Part shown: positions 1 to 4,459 of the stretch, one piece after another
How the letters are laid out: every line of letters starts with the position of its first letter
Position numbering within the stretch: position 1 is the first letter of the stretch
Source of the DNA: Rhodospirillales bacterium
GTDB taxonomy: Bacteria > Pseudomonadota > Alphaproteobacteria > UBA8366 > JADFVY01
Assembly: GCA_024644185.1 (NCBI GenBank)
Contig: JAHELM010000167.1
Span: 1-6,170 of the forward strand
Direction of reading: 5' to 3'
DNA length: 6,170 bases
Notes under the pieces: generated by a model
The model's database searches: none
Seen by the model: only the letters and a program-made list of their open reading frames with translations
Told to the model about the DNA's origin: nothing
Position numbers and translations under genes: made by a program

Positions 1-351
1 CCCGGTCTCGATGGCAATCTCGATCTGGCGCTTGGCGATCAGCGGCCGGGCAATCGATGTGCCGAGCAGATAGGTACCCTCGTACAGCGCATTGGCCCGA
101 AACATCGGGAACACGTAGTCCCGAACGAATTCCTCGCGCAAATCCTCGATGTAGATCTGCTTGATCCCCATCATCTCGGCCTTCTTGCGGGCCGGCTCCA
201 ACTCCTCGCCCTGGCCGAGATCGGCGGTGAAGGTCACCACCTCGCAACGATAGGTGTCCTGCAGCCAGCGCAGGATGATCGAGGTGTCCAGACCGCCCGA
301 ATATGCGAGGACGACCTTCTTGATCTTCGAGGATTTGGTTTTATCGGACAT
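1..351 (-). CDS. argG: Argininosuccinate synthase, N-terminal part (cut by window edge)
   Basis: This gene encodes the cytoplasmic enzyme that joins citrulline and aspartate, using ATP, to form argininosuccinate, the next-to-last step of arginine synthesis. Only the first 117 codons are present; the family is usually about 400 residues, so the rest lies beyond position 1. The ATP-binding signature AYSGGLDTS is visible at residues 16-24, followed by FTADLGQGEE (41-50). The segment YEGTYLLGTSIARPLIAK (90-107) is also typical of the family and lies in the substrate-binding region. The start is taken as ATG at 351-349, giving MSDKTKSSKIKKVVLAYSGG. An in-frame ATG nine bases upstream (360-358) would add only MRA, and neither has a strong Shine-Dalgarno sequence. 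The gene diverges from the iron-uptake genes and has its own likely promoter at 394-421. Family assignment is firm. Confidence 0.97.
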   Translation of the reverse strand, partial: MSDKTKSSKIKKVVLAYSGGLDTSIILRWLQDTYRCEVVTFTADLGQGEELEPARKKAEMMGIKQIYIEDLREEFVRDYVFPMFRANALYEGTYLLGTSIARPLIAKRQIEIAIETG

Positions 352-393
352 GGCGCGCATCCGTGGCTAGGGGGACGGTTCAGGGGCGGCGGC

Positions 394-421
394 ACTATAG
401 CGCCTCGCGCCACTGGTGCAA
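394..421 (-). promoter_or_regulatory. Candidate sigma-70-type promoter for argG
   Basis: Read on the minus strand, TATAGT (399-394) is a one-mismatch match to the -10 consensus. TTGCAC (421-416) is a partial -35 match at a 16-base spacing. The start of transcription would fall near 387, giving a leader of roughly 36 bases before the argG ATG. An imperfect inverted repeat (407-419, GCGCCA-C-TGGTGC) lies mostly in the spacer and just overlaps the -35 element; it might be an operator, but it is short and has one mismatch. This is inferred from sequence only. Confidence 0.5.
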
Positions 422-471
422 GGCCAAGCACTGGCAGGGGTGCGACACGGTGCCGCGGATGCCCGGGGGGC

Positions 472-500
472 TTGTAAACTCATTTGCGAATGATTATTAG
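472..500 (+). promoter_or_regulatory. Candidate promoter of the iron-uptake pair
   Basis: TTGTAA (472-477) and TATTAG (495-500) are each four-of-six matches to the -35 and -10 consensus, with a 17-base spacer. They sit in an AT-rich island that stands out from the GC-rich surroundings. An alternative reading uses TTGCGA (484-489) and TATGTA (506-511) with a 16-base spacer. In either case the Fur-like palindrome at 485-499 overlaps the core promoter, the layout expected for iron-dependent repression. The leader to the GTG at 557 would be about 40-50 bases. Confidence 0.5.
485..499 (+). promoter_or_regulatory. Fur-box-like operator
   Basis: The 15 bases TGCGAATGATTATTA match the 7-1-7 Fur consensus (TGATAAT-N-ATTATCA) at 11 of 14 defined positions. 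The site overlaps the candidate promoter upstream of a cupredoxin-like/FTR1 iron-uptake pair, and that functional context strongly supports it. The likely role is repression of transcription when iron is plentiful. In alphaproteobacteria, Irr or another iron regulator could use a related site, so the identity of the protein is inferred. Confidence 0.65.
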
Positions 501-541
501 TTTCATATGTACCAAGCGACCTCCACCACACCAACGCCGTG

Positions 542-548
542 AGAAGGG
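542..548 (+). promoter_or_regulatory. Ribosome binding site that fixes the cupredoxin-like gene start
   Basis: AGAAGGG lies eight bases before the GTG at 557 and is a good Shine-Dalgarno match. The earlier in-frame GTG at 539 lies upstream of this site and has no comparable sequence ahead of it, so the start at 557 is preferred. Confidence 0.65.
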
Positions 549-556
549 ATTTATTC

Positions 557-913
557 GTGAACCACGCCAACGCCATTCGTACCGTGACCGCCGCACTCCT
601 GCTGGCCGGCGCGGGCCTGTTCGCCAACCATGCCGCACTTGCGGAAGACACCGTGAACGCCACCGTCGTCATCAAGGATCACAAGTTCGATCCGGCGGAA
701 ATCCGTGTACCGGCCGGAAAGACGATCCGCCTGACGGTGCGGAACGACGACGCCACGCCGGAGGAATTCGAGAGTCACGATCTGGACCTGGAAAAGATCG
801 TGCCGGGCGGTGCGTCGATCATTCTGGTGTTTGGTCCGCTGAAGGCCGGAAGCTATAACTTCGTCGGCGAGTTCAACGAGGATTCGGCCAAGGGCCTGAT
901 CGTCGCCGAATAA
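557..913 (+). CDS. Secreted cupredoxin-fold iron-uptake protein (FtrB-like / EfeO cupredoxin-domain-like)
   Basis: This 118-residue periplasmic protein probably works with the permease encoded immediately downstream, receiving or handling iron before transport. Residues 1-29 form a typical signal peptide: a polar N-terminus, a hydrophobic TAALLLAGAGLFA core, and a cleavage site after ALA (27-29). The mature part of about 89 residues matches the cupredoxin_1-type fold: KDHKFDPAEIRVPAGKTIRL (40-59), then RNDDATPEEFESHDL (62-76), and LKAGSYNFVGEF near the end (95-106). The EEFES segment (69-73) is characteristic of iron-associated cupredoxins such as FtrB. The mature protein has no Cys and no Met, and its only His residues are H42 and H74. 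A classical type 1 copper site (His-Cys-His-Met) is therefore absent. The start is GTG at 557, chosen for its ribosome binding site. The next gene begins 21 bases after the stop, so the two should be one operon under the Fur-like site. The family call is good, but the exact biochemical role is inferred. Confidence 0.88.
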   Translation: MNHANAIRTVTAALLLAGAGLFANHAALAEDTVNATVVIKDHKFDPAEIRVPAGKTIRLTVRNDDATPEEFESHDLDLEKIVPGGASIILVFGPLKAGSYNFVGEFNEDSAKGLIVAE

Positions 914-934
914 CGCAAACAAGGAACAGTCGCC

Positions 935-1771
935 ATGCTCGCCACCGCGCTGATCGTCTTTCGTGAAACCATCGAGGCCGGCCTGATTGTCGGCATCGTG
1001 CTGGCGGCAACCCGCGGCGTCGCCGGGCGCGGCCGCTGGGTGATGACCGGGATCGGCGCCGGGATAGCGGGGGCCTGCGTGGTCGCCGCCTTTGCCGGCT
1101 CGATCGCCGGCTTCATGGAGGGCATGGGCCAGGAATTGTTCAACGCCATGATCCTGCTGTTCGCGGTGATTCTGCTCGGCTGGCACAATGTCTGGATGGA
1201 GCGCCACGGCCGCGAAATGGCGACGGAATTGCGCAGCGTCGGCCAATCGGTCAGTGCCGGCGCGCGGCCGCTCTATGTGCTTGCAATCGTCATCGGCATC
1301 GCGGTGCTGCGCGAGGGTGCGGAGGTTGTGCTGCTGCTGTACGGCATCGCCGCCGGCGGTGGAACCAGGGCGGCGGGGATGCTGGCCGGCGGCGGGCTTG
1401 GCCTGGCCGGCGGCGCGGCCTTGTCGACGGCGCTCTATCTCGGGCTGCTGGTCATCCCGATGCGCCATCTGTTCAATGCGACCGCCGCACTGATCCTGCT
1501 GGTGGCAAGCGGTCTGGCGGCGCAGGCGGCGAAACTTCTGATCCAGGCGCGGATCCTGCCGCCACTCGGCCAGCCGCTGTGGGACAGCAACTGGCTGCTT
1601 GCCGAAAACTCGATTCCCGGGCAAATCCTGCACGCCTTGATCGGCTATGTCGCCCGCCCCAGCGGCTTGCAGTTGGTGTTCTATGTTGGAACGCTGCTGA
1701 CGATCGGCGGGCTGATGTATCTCAATCGCCGGCCGGTGGCCGTGGCCCCCGCGCGAGCCGCGGCAGAGTGA
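935..1771 (+). CDS. FTR1-family high-affinity iron permease (EfeU/FtrC type)
   Basis: This 278-residue inner-membrane protein should carry iron into the cytoplasm. FTR1-family permeases, including yeast Ftr1p and bacterial EfeU/FtrC, use two RExxE motifs to bind ferric iron. Both motifs are intact here: RETIE at residues 10-14 in the first membrane segment, and REGAE at 126-130 in the fourth. About seven hydrophobic segments are visible (roughly 2-24, 36-60, 70-88, 112-138, 146-176, 183-203 and 245-263), and the length is normal for EfeU. A conserved-looking acidic patch, MEGMGQE (61-67), lies between segments two and three. The ATG start is preceded by AAGGA (921-925) at good spacing. The gene follows the cupredoxin-like gene by 21 bases. 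No P19, FtrD, EfeO or EfeB partner is encoded nearby. Its last 50 bases also encode, on the other strand, the end of the MFS gene. Confidence 0.94.
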   Translation: MLATALIVFRETIEAGLIVGIVLAATRGVAGRGRWVMTGIGAGIAGACVVAAFAGSIAGFMEGMGQELFNAMILLFAVILLGWHNVWMERHGREMATELRSVGQSVSAGARPLYVLAIVIGIAVLREGAEVVLLLYGIAAGGGTRAAGMLAGGGLGLAGGAALSTALYLGLLVIPMRHLFNATAALILLVASGLAAQAAKLLIQARILPPLGQPLWDSNWLLAENSIPGQILHALIGYVARPSGLQLVFYVGTLLTIGGLMYLNRRPVAVAPARAAAE

Positions 1772-2939
1772 ACAGCGCCCCGGCGAACAACGCCGCCGCA
1801 CCGATGCCAAAGATCGCCAGGTAGGAATGCGTCCATTCGAACAGCAGCGACAACCCGTAGGACCCGGCGGCCTGGGTAAGGGCGAAGGCCAGAGACATGA
1901 GCCACCATAGCCGCTTCTGTCCCTGCCTTCCGCCGATTTCCGCACTGCGACCGGCAAACAGCGTGACATTGCCGATGAACAGCAGGCCGAACAGCACCGA
2001 GGACAGGATCAGCATCGGCTGCGCTTCGCTCAGCAACGGGATCGCCACCGCGATGCCCATCAGGACCATACCCGCCGTCAGCACGGTGCCGAACGAGAAC
2101 CGCCCGACCAGTCGTCCCGCCAGCAGCGGCGCCACCGCCGAGACGATACCCAGCAACGCCCAGTGCGCACCGCCGACATCGACCCCAAGCCCAAGCCCGC
2201 GGGCCAGATAGTCGACCCAGAAAATCGCATGCGGCGCCATGCCGACCGCATACAGGCCGTAGCCGGCAAGTAGCGCCATCGCCGCCCTGCCGATCCGGGG
2301 GCCGTCCTTGCCCGGAATCGCCGCCGGCGCATCGCCCTTCGGCTCGCGCCACCAGTGATGCGCCAGCAGGGCAAGCAGCAGCGAAATGCCCGCAAGACCC
2401 AACCAGGCGGGGGTTGCGCCCAGCCGTGCCAGCAAAGGCACGACCGTCCCCGACGCCGCCATGCCGGCGCCAACCCCGGCGAACACGGCGCCACTGGCCG
2501 CGCCCCATCGCGCCACCGGGATCTGCGCCAGAACCGCCGGCGGCACCACAACCATCAACACGCCGCCGCCATACCCCGCCAGGAATCGCCAGGGCTGCAG
2601 CCAGATGAACCCCCAGGGCAGCGCGGACATCGCCAGCGACACGACGCACAGCACCAGCATCAGGCGGACGGCGCGGCCGGTCCCCTGCCGCCGGGCCAGC
2701 AGCAGGGCGCTGGCGACGCCGAAGAAATAACCGGTGAAATTGATCGCCGCCAGATAGCCTGCCTCGGCCCCGGTCACCCAACCCTCGCCGACCAGCACCG
2801 GCATCAGCGGCGTGTAGGCGAAGCGGGCAATGCCGTTGGCGATCAGGCTGCAGGCGAAGCCGACAGCGGCCAGCCGCCGGATGCCGGCGGCATCGTGCAC
2901 CAGGCCGTCGGCCTCATCCGCCGGTGTTTCCGCGGTCAC
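1722..2939 (-). CDS. YbfB/YjiJ-family MFS transporter
   Basis: This 405-residue inner-membrane protein is a major facilitator. The signature GIARFAYTPLMP (36-47) followed by GYLAAINFTGYFFG (61-74) is characteristic of the YbfB/YjiJ subgroup (MFS_4). Twelve hydrophobic segments can be traced in two groups of six, separated by a polar loop at about 195-217 (WWREPKGDAPAAIPGKDG). The substrate of this subgroup is generally not known. Translation probably starts at GTG 2939-2937, which overlaps the TGA of the dehydrogenase in the four bases GTGA. There is no strong Shine-Dalgarno sequence, so the gene may rely on translational coupling. This links the transporter to the enzyme: it could import the hydroxyacid substrate or export a product. 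The C-terminus is encoded opposite the end of the iron permease gene. Confidence 0.9.
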   Translation of the reverse strand: MTAETPADEADGLVHDAAGIRRLAAVGFACSLIANGIARFAYTPLMPVLVGEGWVTGAEAGYLAAINFTGYFFGVASALLLARRQGTGRAVRLMLVLCVVSLAMSALPWGFIWLQPWRFLAGYGGGVLMVVVPPAVLAQIPVARWGAASGAVFAGVGAGMAASGTVVPLLARLGATPAWLGLAGISLLLALLAHHWWREPKGDAPAAIPGKDGPRIGRAAMALLAGYGLYAVGMAPHAIFWVDYLARGLGLGVDVGGAHWALLGIVSAVAPLLAGRLVGRFSFGTVLTAGMVLMGIAVAIPLLSEAQPMLILSSVLFGLLFIGNVTLFAGRSAEIGGRQGQKRLWWLMSLAFALTQAAGSYGLSLLFEWTHSYLAIFGIGAAALFAGALFTLPRLARGPRPPAGD

Positions 2940-3874
2940 CTCAGTCGCTCAAGCGCGCGTCGCACATTGTTCGCCGTCAATACGCTGGTCCAGCGGTTGG
3001 ACTCGTTCGTCACACCGGCGATATGCGGAGTGAGGATCAGGTTCGGCACGCCGGCGAAGCGGGCGCCCGAAGCGGCGTCCACCGGCTCGGCGGCGAACAC
3101 GTCCAGCGCCGCGCCGCCCATCCGCCCGGCCCTGAGCGCGGCGACCACCGCATCCTCGTCAACGATACCGCCGCGCGCGGTGTTGATCAGGACGGCGTCG
3201 CGTTTCATCGTCGCGATTGCGGCGGCGTCGATCATGTTCCGCGTCGTCGCGGTGAAGGGCACATGCAGGCTGATCGCATCGGCTTGCCTCAGCAGCGCCT
3301 CGAGCGGCACCGGGCATACGCGCGTCGCCCGCCAGACCGGATCCTCGGCATGCACGAAGGGATCATGCGCCAGCACTGCCATGCCCAGCGCCGCGGCACG
3401 GGTCGCTACCTGGCGGGCAATATCGCCAAAGCCGACCAGCCCCATGGTGCAGCCGGCGACCTCGCGGCCCATCAGCGCATTGCGCGGCCATTCGCCCGCG
3501 ATTACCCGCCCGGTCGCGCCGTAAGCGCCGCGCAGCAGCATCAGGGTCGCCGCGATCACGTATTCGGCGACTGACACCGCATTGGCGCCGCGCGCCGGCA
3601 GCACCTCGATGCCGCGCGCCGCGCAAGCGTCGAGATCGATGTTTTCCAGCCCGACCCCCAGGCGCCCCACCACCTTGAGGGTGGGGCAACCGTCCAGCAG
3701 CGCCGCTGTCACCTGGGTCCGATTGCGCACGATCAGCGCCCGGCATTCCGCCGCCGCGCGCGCCAGGTCGGCGGGCCGGTCGACCAGATTGCGGTCGTAG
3801 AGTACGTCATGCGTCGCCGCCAGCTCGGCCGCGATGGCCTCGTCCATGAATTCGGTAATCACGATATCGGCCAT
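2936..3874 (-). CDS. NAD-dependent D-2-hydroxyacid dehydrogenase-family enzyme, resembling (S)-sulfolactate dehydrogenase
   Basis: This 312-residue cytoplasmic oxidoreductase should interconvert a 2-hydroxyacid and a 2-oxoacid. The Rossmann dinucleotide motif is GFGDIA (148-153). Asp171, in AHDPF after the second strand, predicts NAD(H) rather than NADP(H). The catalytic triad of the family is intact: Arg234 (NTARGG), Glu263 (FAAEP) and His284 (TPHIAG). The N-terminal substrate domain includes IVRNRTQV (48-55) and RLGVGLENID (71-80). The N-terminus MADIVITEFMDEA and the segment RNALMGREVAG (131-141) resemble, from memory, the SlcC type of (2S)-3-sulfolactate dehydrogenase. Other possibilities are a phosphoglycerate, hydroxypyruvate or glyoxylate reductase-like enzyme; there is no ACT domain, so full-length SerA is unlikely. 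The ATG at 3874-3872 has a purine-rich AAGGGG ahead of it. The stop overlaps the start of the MFS gene, suggesting a two-gene unit. The enzyme class is firm; the substrate is tentative. Confidence 0.9.
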   Translation of the reverse strand: MADIVITEFMDEAIAAELAATHDVLYDRNLVDRPADLARAAAECRALIVRNRTQVTAALLDGCPTLKVVGRLGVGLENIDLDACAARGIEVLPARGANAVSVAEYVIAATLMLLRGAYGATGRVIAGEWPRNALMGREVAGCTMGLVGFGDIARQVATRAAALGMAVLAHDPFVHAEDPVWRATRVCPVPLEALLRQADAISLHVPFTATTRNMIDAAAIATMKRDAVLINTARGGIVDEDAVVAALRAGRMGGAALDVFAAEPVDAASGARFAGVPNLILTPHIAGVTNESNRWTSVLTANNVRRALERLR

Positions 3875-3913
3875 GCGCCCCGCCCCTTCCCCTGGATGTG
3901 GCGGAGGGTAGCA

Positions 3914-3929
3914 CGCCGGATATTCGGCG
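3914..3929. repeat. Short palindrome upstream of the dehydrogenase gene
   Basis: CGCCG (3914-3918) and CGGCG (3925-3929) are exact inverted repeats around the six bases GATATT, whose inner ATAT is itself symmetric. The site lies in the 69-base gap between the small membrane protein gene and the dehydrogenase gene, about 40 bases before the latter's start. It could be an operator for the dehydrogenase/MFS unit or part of a weak hairpin ending the upstream transcript. There is no T tract, so a standard intrinsic terminator is not supported. Chance is possible in GC-rich DNA. Confidence 0.35.
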
Positions 3930-3943
3930 CAAGGTACCGGGAG

Positions 3944-4195
3944 TCAGCCTTGTTCCCGTTGTTCCCTATCGTGGTTTCGGTCGACCGCCGGCCAGTCGAT
4001 GAAGGCAAAGACCCACAGCATGATCAGATTGACCACCGGCACCACGGCCAGCAGCACCCACCAGCGCGAGAACCCCGCCCGGCCGACGATGCGACCGTAG
4101 ATCCACAAGAACAGGGCAAAAACCAGCAACCAGACCAGCCCGCCGCCCATCATGACGCCGAAGCCATGCCCCTCGTAACCGCCATAGCCGTTCAT
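3944..4195 (-). CDS. Small membrane protein, second of a paralogous pair (function unknown)
   Basis: This 83-residue protein has a Gly/Tyr-rich N-terminus (MNGYGGYEGHGFGVMMGGG). Two membrane segments follow, at about 19-34 (LVWLLVFALFLWIYGR) and 46-67 (WVLLAVVPVVNLIMLWVFAFID). The C-terminal tail is highly charged (VDRNHDREQREQG), with basic and acidic residues mixed. The loop and second segment read RAGFSRWWVLLAVVP and end in FAFIDWP, closely matching the protein encoded just upstream. The pattern RAGFSxWWxLxAxVP recurs in many short uncharacterised bacterial membrane proteins, but I cannot give it a family name or function. The ATG start (4195-4193) overlaps the previous gene's stop in the four bases ATGA, which decides this start over a longer frame that reads back to 4348. 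It is probably co-translated with its paralogue, downstream of the PLD gene. Confidence 0.75.
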   Translation of the reverse strand: MNGYGGYEGHGFGVMMGGGLVWLLVFALFLWIYGRIVGRAGFSRWWVLLAVVPVVNLIMLWVFAFIDWPAVDRNHDREQREQG

Positions 4196-4428
4196 GCGCC
4201 GGCTCCCGGCTCGCCGGCGGCGCGGGACCGGTGTACCGGCCATTCCGCGAAGGCGAGGATCAGCACGATGACGATGAAGCCGACCGGCGGCACCAGCGCC
4301 ATCAGGATCCACCAGCCGGAAAATCCTGCGCGGGTGAGTATTCGCCACAGCGGCACGCCCAGAACGATCCAGAAGAAGAATGCCGGGCCGACGATCATCG
4401 CCGCGCCCATGCCCGCATCGCCATACAT
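4192..4428 (-). CDS. Small membrane protein, first of a paralogous pair (function unknown)
   Basis: This 78-residue protein has two predicted membrane segments, at about 10-28 (AMIVGPAFFFWIVLGVPLW) and 39-61. They are separated by RILTRAGFSGWW (29-40), and the segment ends in AFAEWP (59-64). The C-terminal tail is short, Arg/Ala/Gly-rich and likely disordered. Its core aligns with that of the next gene over about 35 residues with one gap, pointing to a tandem duplication. The two DNA copies have clearly diverged, so the duplication is not recent. A strong purine tract, AAGGGGGAG (4442-4434), sits five bases before the ATG. The gene starts 31 bases after the PLD stop, and its own stop overlaps the next start (ATGA), so the three genes look like one transcription unit. 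No function can be assigned from sequence. Confidence 0.75.
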   Translation of the reverse strand: MYGDAGMGAAMIVGPAFFFWIVLGVPLWRILTRAGFSGWWILMALVPPVGFIVIVLILAFAEWPVHRSRAAGEPGAGA

Positions 4429-4459
4429 GACGTCTCCCCCTTGCCGGTATTCGAAGCGG

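Noticed and set aside
539..556. Alternative GTG start for the cupredoxin-like protein
   Set aside because: The good Shine-Dalgarno sequence at 542-548 lies inside this extension and is correctly spaced for the GTG at 557. That start also gives a normal signal peptide.
1731..1764. GC-rich hairpin potential at the convergent gene ends as a bidirectional terminator
   Set aside because: The repeats (GGCC-GGT-GGCC and GCCGCGGC) are short, lie within coding sequence and have no T tracts on either strand.
551..1969. Long minus-strand open frame (472 codons) across the iron module
   Set aside because: It lies opposite the cupredoxin-like and FTR1 genes, whose proteins have clear motifs. Its product is low-complexity (rich in Arg, Gln, His, Gly) with no recognisable domain, as expected for an antisense frame in GC-rich DNA.
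1681..2781. Minus-strand open frame (366 codons) in another frame within the MFS gene
   Set aside because: Rich in Gly, Arg and Ala with no membrane pattern or motifs, while the alternative frame encodes a convincing 12-helix MFS protein.
2355..3524. Plus-strand open frame (389 codons) spanning the MFS and dehydrogenase genes
   Set aside because: It is antisense to two well-supported genes and its product is compositionally biased (Gln, Arg, His, Ala, Pro) without domains.
2924..3574. Plus-strand open frame (216 codons) opposite the dehydrogenase gene
   Set aside because: It is an antisense shadow: Arg/His-rich and motif-free, while the opposite strand carries an intact catalytic triad.
4196..4348. 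Upstream extension of the second small membrane protein frame
   Set aside because: The extra 51 codons would overlap the first membrane protein gene out of frame and are Arg/Pro-rich. The ATGA overlap gives a natural start at 4195.
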